A DNA stretch of 64,000 bases, from NCBI GenBank assembly GCA_020636105.1, contig JACJYL010000001.1:2914001-2978000 (forward strand), read 5' to 3'. The translations under genes were made by a program, and so were the position numbers. The notes beneath the pieces were generated by a model. The model was not told the DNA's origin and did no database searches. It saw nothing but the letters and a program-made list of their open reading frames with translations. This stretch comes from Lewinellaceae bacterium. Lineage in GTDB: Bacteria; Bacteroidota; Bacteroidia; Chitinophagales; Saprospiraceae. Of the stretch, positions 34,571 through 44,285 are shown in pieces; within the stretch, counting starts at the first letter, position 1, and every line of letters begins with the position of its first letter.

Positions 34571-35623
34571 ATGTCAGTAATCCATACAAAAATAGATATT
34601 CGCCAATTTGATCTTCCTGAGTTGGAAGCATGGTTTACCGAAAAAGGCCAGGCCCGTTTTCGTGCCAAACAGGTATTTGAATGGTTATGGAAAAAAAGTG
34701 CTTTTTCTTTTGAGGTCATGACCAATCTTTCCAAAGAACTACGGCAGGAATTGGAAGAGCACTTTGAGATCTTACCCATTGTTTCTGACAAAGTACAGCA
34801 AAGCAATGACGGTACCATTAAATCCCGTTTCAGGTTATACGACGGACACCTGATTGAATCCGTTTTGATTCCCGTTCCCGATGATAACCGTTATACAGTA
34901 TGCGTCTCCTGCCAGGTAGGATGCAGCCTGAGCTGTACCTTTTGCGCCACCGGACTGATGGAACGCCAACGAAACCTGACGGCTGCAGAAATTTACGACC
35001 AGGTGGTCCTGGTCAACGAACAATGCCTCGAAGCCTTTGGACATCCATTGACCAATATCGTTTATATGGGGATGGGAGAGCCGCTACTCACTTATCGGGA
35101 AGTGAAAAAGAGTATTGAAATGATCACCTCTCCCTCCGGACTCGGCATGTCTCCCAAACGCATCACGGTCAGCACCGCCGGTATTGCCAAAATGATCCTG
35201 AAAATGGCCGATGACGACCTGCGGGTCAATCTCGCCCTCTCCCTCCACGCAGCAGACGATACCAAGCGGGACAAGATCATGCCCATCAATGAACACAACA
35301 ATCTCAAAGTACTCATGGAAGCCCTGACTTATTTCCATGAAAATACAAAAAACAAAATCAGCTACGAATACATCGCCTTTAACGATTTTAATGTGACCTT
35401 CCAGGACGCCAAAAATCTGCTAAAACTGTGCAAACACTTTCCGGTCCGCGTCAATATCATCGAATACAATAAAGTGGAAGGACTCGACTTTGTCAAAGCG
35501 GGGGAAGACCAGATCAATGAATTTGCAAAATACCTGCGCGACCATGGCGTTATGATCACCGTAAGAAGAAGCCGCGGCAAAGACATCGACGCCGCCTGCG
35601 GTCAATTGGCCAATAAGGAATAG
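34571..35623 (+). CDS. rlmN: 23S rRNA (adenine-2503-C2)/tRNA methyltransferase RlmN
   Basis: 350 residues from the ATG at 34571; the longer frame runs back into tandem-repeat DNA and is not coding. Radical SAM cysteines Cys118, Cys122 and Cys125 lie in VGCSLSCTFCATG, and the methyl-carrying/resolving cysteine is in DAACGQL near the C-terminus. Other landmarks: NIVYMGMGEPLLTYREVKKS, ITVSTAGIAKMI, LALSLHAADDTKRDKIMP. The enzyme methylates A2503 of 23S rRNA and A37 of some tRNAs. The Cfr-type resistance variant is not suggested by the motifs. Confidence 0.95.
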   Translation: MSVIHTKIDIRQFDLPELEAWFTEKGQARFRAKQVFEWLWKKSAFSFEVMTNLSKELRQELEEHFEILPIVSDKVQQSNDGTIKSRFRLYDGHLIESVLIPVPDDNRYTVCVSCQVGCSLSCTFCATGLMERQRNLTAAEIYDQVVLVNEQCLEAFGHPLTNIVYMGMGEPLLTYREVKKSIEMITSPSGLGMSPKRITVSTAGIAKMILKMADDDLRVNLALSLHAADDTKRDKIMPINEHNNLKVLMEALTYFHENTKNKISYEYIAFNDFNVTFQDAKNLLKLCKHFPVRVNIIEYNKVEGLDFVKAGEDQINEFAKYLRDHGVMITVRRSRGKDIDAACGQLANKE

Positions 35624-35837
35624 TGGACGGTGGAGGGCCTATCCGGAGTGTTCAATTAACTGTGTCATGGAGATTATAAATCCTTGATAATCAACAATAA
35701 TTCCGATAATTTTATCGAGGATGTCGCCACGACTTATCGGTACGGGATGATCACTGCGTTCAACATTGCTCCATTAGAACCTGCCTCCTGATGTTTTCTA
35801 CCATATATACATAGATGCTTGGAGGAATGAAGATCGT

Positions 35838-36112
35838 ATTCAACCCATTTCAGGCCTGTCTGCCGTCGGCTTTGCCAGGCAGGGTTGCCATATATGTACT
35901 TTTTATCAATGGATTACATCCATTGCCATTAACACCTGCCTGCCGGCAGGCAGGTTGATTCCCTGTCGGGAATAGGCTTGAGAAAATAACGGTATTGGCA
36001 TACACTAATGGGTAAACTTTTACATAAAATGCCCAACGGGCATTAATTTTAATAACGCAGTATGAAATGCTGCGTCAAACAAAAAGAATAACAACCCTGA
36101 AATGGGTTGAAT
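35838..36112. repeat. 275-bp hairpin cluster bounded by 17-bp inverted repeats
   Basis: ATTCAACCCATTTCAGG at 35838-35854 recurs as its exact complement at 36096-36112. Between them lie successive small stem-loops: AATGGATTACATCCATT, a 22-bp perfect palindrome at 35934-35955 (ACCTGCCTGCC/GGCAGGCAGGT), ATTCCCTGTCGGGAAT, TGCCCAACGGGCA and ACGCAGTATGAAATGCTGCG. It fills part of an 876-bp gene-free gap (35624-36499) between rlmN and htpG. It looks like a non-autonomous repeat element; the rest of the gap holds nothing recognisable. Confidence 0.65.
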
Positions 36113-36435
36113 TTAATTTAACCTCCGTAAAAAGTAAGTTGTGCATATACAGTAGCTGATGTTTTCAGGCAGGCTTTGAACCTGGAACTTTGAACAGTCC
36201 CTTATTTCCAAAACAAAACCACCTGAAACACCTAAAACCTTCTCCACCAAGATTTCCTTTTGTCATGCATCATGCCTGCACTACGTTCGGCCCTGTCTAA
36301 CTGGTGTTGCCAGGTAGAACCGGGCTGTTCGCTCCATACTTCCGCTGCCATCCCTTGCTGTGCTCGTCCCTCGCCGCCCTCCGATACGCTCCGGCCGATA
36401 ATACTTTTTAGCCCAAGAAAAGTCCCTTTATCAAT

Positions 36436-36467
36436 AAAAAAAGCCCGGCGAAATCAATCACCGGGCT
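36436..36467 (-). terminator. Rho-independent terminator after htpG
   Basis: On the minus strand AGCCCGG and CCGGGCT form a 7-bp GC-rich stem around a 12-base loop, followed by seven Ts, 32 bases after the htpG stop. Confidence 0.85.
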
Positions 36468-36499
36468 CCTGTGCCTTTTTATCAACAGGCATCGCTACA

Positions 36500-38368
36500 T
36501 TATTCCCCCATAAAAGACATACTACGCTTAATGAAAGCTGTCAATTTGGGCCCTTTCAGCATATTCTGATTCAACAACGCCAGGTTGTACAGGTATTCTG
36601 CAATGTCTTTTTGTTTGCTTTCGTCTTTTTCTCCGATCAGTTTACCGGAGATAAGCGGATGGTTGGTATTCACTACAACATTGAATGTACCGGGGAAGCC
36701 ATCGAGGCCCATGCCCTGAAGTTGCTGCATCTCCTTCATACGACGCATAAACTCAGGCTGGGTGATCTGTACCGGCTGGTCTTCGGGTCCCATAGCTTTG
36801 AGCATAATGGTTCCGTCGGCTGGCGTAACAAAACTTTCGAAAACCGTTTTAACAGCCGTTTGTTCGTCTTCACTCAGCACGGATTCTCTGTTTTCGTCTT
36901 TCTGGATCAGGTTGTCCACCGTATCAGAATCCACCCGAACAAAGGTCACATCTCCCAGTTTGTATTCGAGCTGCTGCATAAAGTGATTGTCGATGATGTT
37001 GTCAAACAACAATACATCATATCCTTTATCCTGGCAGGCGCTGATCAGGCTATGGTGTTCGCTCACATTATTGGTATAAAGCATAATGATCTTATCATGC
37101 TTATCCGTTTGAGTGGCTTTGACCTGTTCTTTATATTCTTCGATCGTGAAATATTTCTTCTCTGTATTGGTCAGCAAAGCAAAATCAATTCCTTTATCGT
37201 AGAATTTTTCTTCGGAAATCATTCCGTACTTTACAAACACGTTGAGGTCAGCCCATTTTGCTTCAAATGACTCACGATCTTTTTTGAAAAGACTCTTCAG
37301 TTTTTCAGCCACTTTTCGGGTGATGTAACTGCTGATCTTCCTGACTTCTGGGTCGCCCTGGAGGTAACTCCTCGAAACATTCAAAGGAATATCGGGCGAG
37401 TCAATCACTCCGTGGAGCAAGGTCAGGAATTCAGGAACAATCTCCTTAACTTCATCCGTAACAAACACCTGGTTGGAATATAACTGGATCTTGTTTTTTT
37501 GAACCTCAAAAGAGTTGTTCAGCTTCGGAAAATACAGGATGCCCGTCAGCTTGAAGGGATGATCCACGTTGAGGTGTATCCAGAACATAGGAGGCTGGCT
37601 GTAAGGATACAGCTCATTGTAAAAATTCCTGTAATCTTCATCGGAAAGATCTGCCGGTTTTTTATTCCATGCAGGGTCCGTATTGTTGATGATGTTGTCA
37701 ACTTCGGTTTTGATTTCTTTAGCATCGTCGCCCTCGCCTTCGTAAGTCGTTTCAGTTTTAGTGCCAAATTTAATGGGTACCGGAAGGAACTTACAATATT
37801 TATGCAAAAGTTCGTCAATGCGGTTGTCTTCCAGGAACTCTTTACTGTCCTTACTTATGTGTAAAATGATTTCCGTTCCGCGGTCTTTTTTATCGGCTTC
37901 GCCGATCTGGTATTCGGGTTCTCCTTCACAAACCCAATGAACCGCCTTGGATCCTTTTTTATGAGATTTGGTGAACACCTCCACCTTATCGGCCACCATA
38001 AAGGCGGAGTAAAATCCAAGACCAAAATGCCCTATGATATTGGCATCATCCTTATATTTTTCGAGAAATTCCTGGGCACTTGAAAAGGCCATCTGGTTGA
38101 GGTACTTTTCCACCTCTTCTGCCGTCATCCCAATACCTTTATCTTTAAAAGTAATGGTCTTTTTCTTTTTGTCAACGCTGACTTCAATAGTAGTGTCTCC
38201 AAGTTTTCCTTTGAACTCACCTTTGGAGGCCAGTGTTTTTAGTTTATTGGTCGCATCAATAGCGTTGGAAATCAACTCCCGGAGAAAAATGTCATGTTCG
38301 GAGTATAAAAACTTCTTGATGATCGGGAAAATATTTTCGGCCTGAATCGAAATATTACCTTTCTGCAT
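36500..38368 (-). CDS. htpG: Molecular chaperone HtpG (Hsp90)
   Basis: 622 residues, family-typical. GHKL ATPase motifs: FLRELISNAIDATNKLKTLA, FKDKGIGMTAEEV, IGHFGLGFYSAFMVADKVEV and GTEIILHI. Middle domain: LNVDHPFKLTGILYFPK, IPLNVSRSYLQGDPEVRKIS with the catalytic-loop Arg, then NVFVKYG-like segments. The C-terminal dimerisation region ends KRSMSFMGE. HtpG is an ATP-driven cytosolic chaperone. It stands alone with its own terminator. Confidence 0.97.
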   Translation of the reverse strand: MQKGNISIQAENIFPIIKKFLYSEHDIFLRELISNAIDATNKLKTLASKGEFKGKLGDTTIEVSVDKKKKTITFKDKGIGMTAEEVEKYLNQMAFSSAQEFLEKYKDDANIIGHFGLGFYSAFMVADKVEVFTKSHKKGSKAVHWVCEGEPEYQIGEADKKDRGTEIILHISKDSKEFLEDNRIDELLHKYCKFLPVPIKFGTKTETTYEGEGDDAKEIKTEVDNIINNTDPAWNKKPADLSDEDYRNFYNELYPYSQPPMFWIHLNVDHPFKLTGILYFPKLNNSFEVQKNKIQLYSNQVFVTDEVKEIVPEFLTLLHGVIDSPDIPLNVSRSYLQGDPEVRKISSYITRKVAEKLKSLFKKDRESFEAKWADLNVFVKYGMISEEKFYDKGIDFALLTNTEKKYFTIEEYKEQVKATQTDKHDKIIMLYTNNVSEHHSLISACQDKGYDVLLFDNIIDNHFMQQLEYKLGDVTFVRVDSDTVDNLIQKDENRESVLSEDEQTAVKTVFESFVTPADGTIMLKAMGPEDQPVQITQPEFMRRMKEMQQLQGMGLDGFPGTFNVVVNTNHPLISGKLIGEKDESKQKDIAEYLYNLALLNQNMLKGPKLTAFIKRSMSFMGE

Positions 38369-38882
38369 AATTTTATGTTTTTAGCCTAAGTACCTTCAAA
38401 GGTTATGCCATGGATCAATCCCTGCCAAAATGTCAATACATTTACCTTTCTTAAGACAATAGGCTGACGATTTGTACCGCTTCCACCGGCACGCGAAAAA
38501 AAACGAGTTAAAAAAAGCATCCGGATTGAAGTAAAGAAGAAAGAGGTTTGTTTTTTTAACCAAAAAAATATATCTTGCAGCTTAATTAAAGATATTGTTT
38601 GAATAAAATTCCTTCTATTTAACATTAGGCGTTTATACTATAGCAAATTAATTTCTTTAACAGCTGGTTTTCGATTCTTTTGAATCCTCGAATGTCAATA
38701 ACTCAGTACACTTTCAGCACCAATAAAAAAACTATTTGCATTTTTTAAGAATGCAATAAACGATAACACATTTACCCAAAAAGAAATCAGGCTCCCGCCT
38801 GATAAGTAGTGAGTGAGGTCAGTTCTTCTGGGGGGATCGAGCTGGCCTCTATCTCACTCACTTTAAGTTTTTCTTGTCTTTA
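38369..38882. other. 514-bp gene-free stretch with nested hairpins near its left gene end
   Basis: No supported gene; a 79-codon frame on the minus strand lacks any feature. At 38786-38803 ATCAGG … CCTGAT forms a hairpin, and GTGAGTGAG (38809-38817) pairs with CTCACTCAC (38853-38861) around a GC-rich loop. On the minus strand these follow the M28 peptidase stop and may end or protect that transcript. Confidence 0.4.
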
Positions 38883-40493
38883 TTATTTTTTATCCACTTT
38901 GATGCGTTCATCTCTATTGGCCAGGTCCCAGGCCGTATAGAAAATCAATCGGGCGATTTTGCTCATTTTATCAAAATTTATCTTTTCTATGGTATCCGTT
39001 GCCCGGTGATAATCGGCATGTGTTCCATTGAAATAAAAAATGGCAGGAATGCCCTTTTCTGCAAAATTGTAATGATCTGAGCGATAATAGTACCGATTGG
39101 GATCGCTTTCTTCATTATAGGTATAATCCAGCTCCAACTGCGTAAACCTCTGGTTGGCCTGCTCATTGATTTCGTGAAGTTCCGTACTCAGCCTGTCGGC
39201 ACCGATAACATAAATATAATCGGGATTGTCCTGGTGTTTTTCATCCACACGCCCCACCATATCTACATTCATATCCACAATGGTGTTTTCAAGTGGAAAT
39301 ACCGGGTGTTCGACATAATATTTGGACCCCAATAATCCCTTTTCTTCTCCGGAGACGAGCATAACAACAACGCTTCTACGTGGCCCCCAGCCGTTATCTC
39401 TAGCCTCATCAAAGGCCTGTGCGATTTCCAGCAGGGAAGAAGTTCCTGAGCCATTGTCATCTGCTCCGTTATAAATATCCTCCCCTTTTTGCCCGATATG
39501 GTCATAATGAGCCGTCAGGAATACGTATTCATTTTTCAGTTTTTCATCAGTTCCTTCTATAAACCCGATGACATTATTTCCCAGGAGTTCATTGACTTTT
39601 TTCTTTTGAACCAATTCAACCGCTGCTGTAATATCCAATGACCTGGGGTTTCCTTTCTTATTGATCTTCTGCTTCAGTTTATTTATTTTAGAGAAACTAC
39701 TGCCCGCGATCTTTTTGGCCAGTTCCGAATTGATCACACAACTGTTGGAATAATTCACCTCTGCATTTTCACTTCTGCCCATTTTTTTTCTGCGTCCCAC
39801 GATTTGCTGGCGAACGTCAGCTTTTTGAGCTTCATATTCATTGGCGATGATAAAAATAGCTTTGGCCCCGTTTGCTTTGGCTGCTTTTAGCTTTTTATCA
39901 AGATTAGTGGTCCATTCAGAAGGCTCGTTTGAACCCGATAGCAGATAGATGCCATTTTTGTCCGGTTCCCCGTCAAAAACAAGCAGCACCTTTCCATTGA
40001 CTTTTTGCCCTTTGTAATCACTATAATTTGCATCGTCGATACCATACCCCAGGAAGACTACCTCGTTGGTATTGAGTTCGAGATCACTGTTTTTGGCAGG
40101 AATGGAAAAGAAATCGCCTAAATGGTTGATAAGTTCTCCGTTGATTTTCAGGGAAATATCATCCCAATTTTCAGAGATATAGGAAAATTGTTGAAAATAG
40201 GTACCGTTATCACCTACCGGCGGCAACCCGTAGGATTCAAAAATACCGGCAATATAATTTCTAGCTTTTTCCTCTCCCGCCGTACCGGTTTCCCTGCCTT
40301 CGAATTCATCAGAGGAGAGGATGGTCAGGTGTCTGGTCAGTTCATCAACGGTGATGGTTGATGCCAGTCTTCCGAGTTGAGATACTTTTCCTGTTCTTTC
40401 CTCAATCGCCTGGTCTTTGGCGGCAGCAGCTTGCTGTGCATAAACCCCAAAAACAGAAAAGGTAAACGTTAAAAAGAGCATTAATTTTTTCAT
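38883..40493 (-). CDS. Secreted M28-family zinc aminopeptidase with PA domain
   Basis: 536 residues: signal peptide ~1-19 (MKKLMLFLTFTFSVFGVYA), a lead-in helical region, a protease-associated (PA) domain ~150-270, and the M28 metallopeptidase domain. Zinc ligands and catalytic residues are in TAHYDHIGQKG, YNGADDNGSGTSSLLE, LVSGEEKGLLGSKYY, VDMNVDMVGRVDE and GTHADYHRATDTIEKI. Such enzymes remove N-terminal residues from peptides in the periplasm or outside. No T9SS sorting domain is present, so it probably stays periplasmic. The next gene upstream is on the same strand but a terminator separates them. Confidence 0.92.
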   Translation of the reverse strand: MKKLMLFLTFTFSVFGVYAQQAAAAKDQAIEERTGKVSQLGRLASTITVDELTRHLTILSSDEFEGRETGTAGEEKARNYIAGIFESYGLPPVGDNGTYFQQFSYISENWDDISLKINGELINHLGDFFSIPAKNSDLELNTNEVVFLGYGIDDANYSDYKGQKVNGKVLLVFDGEPDKNGIYLLSGSNEPSEWTTNLDKKLKAAKANGAKAIFIIANEYEAQKADVRQQIVGRRKKMGRSENAEVNYSNSCVINSELAKKIAGSSFSKINKLKQKINKKGNPRSLDITAAVELVQKKKVNELLGNNVIGFIEGTDEKLKNEYVFLTAHYDHIGQKGEDIYNGADDNGSGTSSLLEIAQAFDEARDNGWGPRRSVVVMLVSGEEKGLLGSKYYVEHPVFPLENTIVDMNVDMVGRVDEKHQDNPDYIYVIGADRLSTELHEINEQANQRFTQLELDYTYNEESDPNRYYYRSDHYNFAEKGIPAIFYFNGTHADYHRATDTIEKINFDKMSKIARLIFYTAWDLANRDERIKVDKK

Positions 40494-40532
40494 CGTATTT
40501 GTTGTTGATTAAAGGTCAAATGGCCATTATAT

Positions 40533-40570
40533 AAAAAAACGCCGATCATCAGTTTTCGATGATCGGCGTT
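40533..40570 (-). terminator. Rho-independent terminator after the DUF2723 gene
   Basis: A 13-bp perfect stem (AACGCCGATCATC / GATGATCGGCGTT) with a 7-base loop and a following T-run on the minus strand, about 60 bases after the stop at 40630. Confidence 0.85.
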
Positions 40571-40629
40571 AAAATTAAAAATATTTTTTAAGTAAACGAG
40601 TAGTTCTTACCGAGTTAGTCAGTTATCTG

Positions 40630-43600
40630 CTAATCCTTGGCACCTTCCTCTACCATATAAGGAGCAAACATTTCCTGCAAATGCTTAAGGAATTCATCAT
40701 CTTTCTGACGCTCAACTTCCTTCAGAATGCTTTCCATGGTATTGTAGGAAAGTACGGTTTCTGCCCGGTAACTCGACTCAATAATACTATCATCCAGGGA
40801 TAAATAATACTCGAGGTTATCTGCAGTATTCCGGGCCAGTATTTCAATTTTCGGTTTGGCTTTCTCATAAGCGTCGGCTTGAAGGTAAACGCCTATCATC
40901 GGCCAGGTCCGGTAGTCGTAAGCAAAATTCATATCCGGGAAAGCTTCAAAGAATTTATCCGTGAGGCTCACCGCTTTGTCTTTCTGGTTTTCTCTCAGCA
41001 TTTGATATGCGGCACGTCTGATTGCCAATTGCATGGTCTGAACGCTGGGCTGGTAACTGCGGTCGACAAAAAGTCTTTCCTTGTCAAAATTACCCCATCG
41101 GAACTTGTTCATTACATTATCGTAAAGCTTCTCGGTATTCACTCGCCCGCTTCCCACGATACCATAATTTTGAAGATCGCTTTGGTTTCTCAAAGGTATG
41201 ATACGCAAACCGAGGCCTTCCAACTGCATATAATCTTCGAGTCCGAACAATTTATTACGCTGACAGGTCACTGCAAAATAAACCGGACGCTCCCAAAGAT
41301 TCGAAGCGATGATATCCAAAATGGCAATCTCGTCTTTGATCAGCTGGTTACCCGAAAGCTGGATGGGTATGTTACGCATGACATTGGTATCCCCACGCTC
41401 AATGGCACCGCTTTTGATCGCGGCCTCTGCATCAACCGGGATATACCATTTTTTGCTCGGATAATAACTATCGATGGTCCGCCCCCCTTGCAGTGGCAGC
41501 GGGTGGTCCTGCCCGATAAATTCCAATACCGACTTGGCAGGAAGCGGCCTGTCCTCTGCCTGGTCCGGATTGTAATAAAAGACCTGGTTCCGTTTTTTCC
41601 CGGCCAGGGCCTCTCTAGGGATGGTCATTTTTATCGGTGGAGAATCATTCACTTTTCTCCTCAACAGGTCAATGTACCAGTCCACAGCAATAAGGCTCAG
41701 GTTGACTACCCGCACATCGGTACGGATACCTTCCACTTCCTGGGCGTACCAGAGCGGGTAGGTATCATTATCCCCGTAAGTAAAAATGATCGCATCTTTC
41801 TCGCAGGAGTTCAGAAAGTTGGTTGCATAATCTCTGGACGCTTTATGGTCTTTACGGCTGTGATCGTCAAAATTCTGGGTACCCATCAACACAGGAGCGA
41901 TAAGCACCAGTAAACCTGCAACCAGTGCTGGCATTACGCCATTGTTCTTCATCTTCTTCCGCAGGAATTCAAAAATGGACAATACTCCCAGCCCGATCCA
42001 GATACAATAGGTAAAGATGGAACCGGCCAGTACGTAATCCCTTTCCCGGGGTTCATTAGGAGGCTGGTTGGAATAAACTATGATGCCGATACCTGTGATG
42101 ATAAACAATATCATAACTGCAATCGCGTCATTTTTCCTTCGTGCAAAATGAAAGAAAAACCCAAGGAGTCCAAAAAGAAATGGCAAAGCATAATAGACAT
42201 TTCGGCCCTGGTCATTTTTCATGGCATCAGTGAGTTCGCTTTGATTGCCCAAACGAATAGCATCCAGAGCCTTAATTCCGGTGATCCAGTGTCCGCTTGA
42301 TTTATCCCATGGATAATATCCCTGAGCGCCGTTCTGACGGCCGGAGAAGTTCCACATAAAATAACGCCAGTACATCCAGCCTAACTGATAATTAATGAAA
42401 AATCCAATATTGTCAATAAAATTAGGCCTTCCGGAAGGCAGTGGTTTTTGCGGATCGAGGCCCATCCATTGTTTGTAGAGGTCTGGACGGCCCTGTGAAT
42501 TATCCCACATACGTGGAAAAAAAACCTTGTCACGGTTATTGTATTCCAGTGATATTTTATATTCAGTGTAAGCATAACGATCGCCTTCTCTTCCATAACG
42601 ATCCTGGATGTCCGTTCCTGTAGGGCTGGCCGTAAATTGTGGTCCTCTCAATAGGGAACGATCGCCGTATTGTTCCCGGTTGAGGTAAGGCAACAGACGC
42701 ATGGCATCTGACGGGTCGTTCATATTGACGGGAGTTTCAGCATTGGCTCTGACGACAATAACGCCTACGGTTGCATAAGAGGTTACCAACAAAATAATAC
42801 TCACCATGGCGTATTGTAACAGCTGGCTTTTGTTTTTATGCGCCATATAGAGCCCTCCCACAGTAATCCCTCCTATGATAAGAATGGCCGGCAATAAACC
42901 TGAATTGAATGGCATTCCAAAACCATTGACGGTCAACAATTCTAAGTTTTTCCACAATGCCGGGATCCCTGCAATGATCACTTTTTGTATAAATACAATA
43001 GCAACGACTCCTAATCCCATAGCCGCTAAAATCCCTTTTAAAGTATGGTCTTCATATTTTTTGAAATAATAAAGCAATGCCAGTGCAGGGAAGGTCAGCA
43101 AACTCAGCAAGTGAACTCCAATGGAAAGGCCTGCGGCAAAGACGGTAAAGATCAGCCAGCGGTCGGTTTCCAGTTCGTCAGGCAGGGTGTACCATTTCAT
43201 CATTGACCATAAGGTCAGCGTGGTAAAAAAAGTAGACATGGCGTAAACCTCACCTTCCACGGCTGAAAACCAGATGGACGTGGCAAAAGCAGTAGACAAG
43301 CCGGCGACAAGTCCTGCAGCAGCAGAAGCAATGGTCTGTGCTTTATCCAGTTTCCCTTCTCTCCCTACCAGGGTGAGTTTTCCGAACATTTCAGTGATCC
43401 GGCTAATAAACATGGCGGCAAAGGCCGTACAGATACCGGACATTAAATTGATGGAAAAAGCAATGTCCTCGGGATTGTCTGAAACCAGGGTGGCTACCCA
43501 GGTAAATAATCTTCCGATCAGCAGGAAAATTGGCGCCCCCGGCGGGTGTACCACCTCGAGCTTATAGGCTCCGAGAATAAATTCTCCGCAATCCCAGAGA

Positions 43601-43695
43601 CTTCCTGTGCGTTCTGCCGAGAAAAAATATACAACCATGGCGATCGCAAATACGAGCCATCCGGTCAATTTATGGATTCTGTTAGATGAATTCAT
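40630..43695 (-). CDS. DUF2723 family polytopic membrane protein, probable glycosyltransferase-type
   Basis: 1021 residues from MNSSNRIHKLTGWLVF; the frame extends 18 codons further but runs toward the -7 box. The N-terminal DUF2723 region has SAERTGSLWDCGEFILGAYK and EVVHPPGAPIFLLIGRLF, and about a dozen transmembrane helices are spread over residues 10-600. The soluble C-terminal third carries ENTFCYGDNDTYPLWY-like text (IIFTYGDNDTYPLWYAQEVE), RVVNLSLIAVDWYIDLLRRK and TPR-like helices. The Asp/Glu-bearing first loop and the fold recall GT-C protein O-glycosyltransferases; that link is a family-level inference. It is a single gene with its own terminator. Confidence 0.82.
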   Translation of the reverse strand: MNSSNRIHKLTGWLVFAIAMVVYFFSAERTGSLWDCGEFILGAYKLEVVHPPGAPIFLLIGRLFTWVATLVSDNPEDIAFSINLMSGICTAFAAMFISRITEMFGKLTLVGREGKLDKAQTIASAAAGLVAGLSTAFATSIWFSAVEGEVYAMSTFFTTLTLWSMMKWYTLPDELETDRWLIFTVFAAGLSIGVHLLSLLTFPALALLYYFKKYEDHTLKGILAAMGLGVVAIVFIQKVIIAGIPALWKNLELLTVNGFGMPFNSGLLPAILIIGGITVGGLYMAHKNKSQLLQYAMVSIILLVTSYATVGVIVVRANAETPVNMNDPSDAMRLLPYLNREQYGDRSLLRGPQFTASPTGTDIQDRYGREGDRYAYTEYKISLEYNNRDKVFFPRMWDNSQGRPDLYKQWMGLDPQKPLPSGRPNFIDNIGFFINYQLGWMYWRYFMWNFSGRQNGAQGYYPWDKSSGHWITGIKALDAIRLGNQSELTDAMKNDQGRNVYYALPFLFGLLGFFFHFARRKNDAIAVMILFIITGIGIIVYSNQPPNEPRERDYVLAGSIFTYCIWIGLGVLSIFEFLRKKMKNNGVMPALVAGLLVLIAPVLMGTQNFDDHSRKDHKASRDYATNFLNSCEKDAIIFTYGDNDTYPLWYAQEVEGIRTDVRVVNLSLIAVDWYIDLLRRKVNDSPPIKMTIPREALAGKKRNQVFYYNPDQAEDRPLPAKSVLEFIGQDHPLPLQGGRTIDSYYPSKKWYIPVDAEAAIKSGAIERGDTNVMRNIPIQLSGNQLIKDEIAILDIIASNLWERPVYFAVTCQRNKLFGLEDYMQLEGLGLRIIPLRNQSDLQNYGIVGSGRVNTEKLYDNVMNKFRWGNFDKERLFVDRSYQPSVQTMQLAIRRAAYQMLRENQKDKAVSLTDKFFEAFPDMNFAYDYRTWPMIGVYLQADAYEKAKPKIEILARNTADNLEYYLSLDDSIIESSYRAETVLSYNTMESILKEVERQKDDEFLKHLQEMFAPYMVEEGAKD

Positions 43696-43746
43696 TGAAT
43701 AGGTTTGCTTGTTATAGTCATTGGTCCGATTAGACCTAAAGATTTG

Positions 43747-43754
43747 CAAAAGTA
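43747..43754 (-). promoter_or_regulatory. -7 box upstream of the DUF2723 gene
   Basis: TACTTTTG on the minus strand fits TAnnTTTG, 51 bases before the chosen start. No convincing -33 TTTG at 17-23 bases is seen. The rest of 43755-44051 holds nothing recognisable. Confidence 0.35.
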
Positions 43755-44051
43755 AAAAATTATTTTCAAGTCCATTAACGATTGAAAATCTCTTTTTGGA
43801 TAAAAGCGCTTTACTTTAACGCCTGGAATGGCAAAAAAAGAACATTCATGTTTCACTTATGGGCAATTTATTGTTATTCCTGTCCGCGAATTTAGGTATT
43901 TTTCCACACCACTAGAGGGCATTTGGATAAAAAACATCGTTTTTAACTCCCTTATGGCAGGTTTAAGGTAAAAAAAAGGTCAGTTTCCGTTTTTCGAAGC
44001 CGAAATGCGTAATTTTGAGGCTGACCATTAATCACGATTAAATTAAGCGTT

Positions 44052-44225
44052 ATGTTTTTAAAATGGGCACTGGCTATTTTGTTGGGCTATTTTGTATACA
44101 AAAGATATATAGCCCTTCCTCCGGGAGAGGATAAAAATAACGATGGTAATCTCAACCGTAAAAACCACTCCAATTCAGGAAAAGCTGATGACGATGATTA
44201 CATCGACTTCGAAGAGATTGATTGA
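44052..44225 (+). CDS. Small membrane protein, DUF4834-like
   Basis: 57 residues: MFLKWALAILLGYFVYKRYI is one transmembrane segment, followed by a charged, asparagine-rich spacer (PPGEDKNNDGNLNRKNHSNS) and an acidic tail DDDDYIDFEEID. The hydrophobic start plus D/E-Y-I-D-F/Y-E-E-I-D ending is the hallmark of a short Bacteroidota family. It is 60 bases upstream of the pseudouridine synthase gene on the same strand and probably shares its transcript. Function unknown. Confidence 0.72.
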   Translation: MFLKWALAILLGYFVYKRYIALPPGEDKNNDGNLNRKNHSNSGKADDDDYIDFEEID

Positions 44226-44285
44226 ACGCTGCTGCTTTGCAAACCCCGGTTTCACAGCAGATATAATTAAAAAACGACATTCCTC

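Noticed and set aside
36260..37270. 336-codon plus-strand frame opposite htpG
   Set aside because: It is the antisense of a strongly conserved gene, and its first part runs through the htpG terminator.
38386..38625. 79-codon minus-strand frame upstream of htpG
   Set aside because: No signal, domain or ribosome-binding feature; the region looks like leader DNA.
40879..41913. 344-codon plus-strand frame opposite the DUF2723 gene
   Set aside because: Antisense shadow without recognisable domain or promoter.
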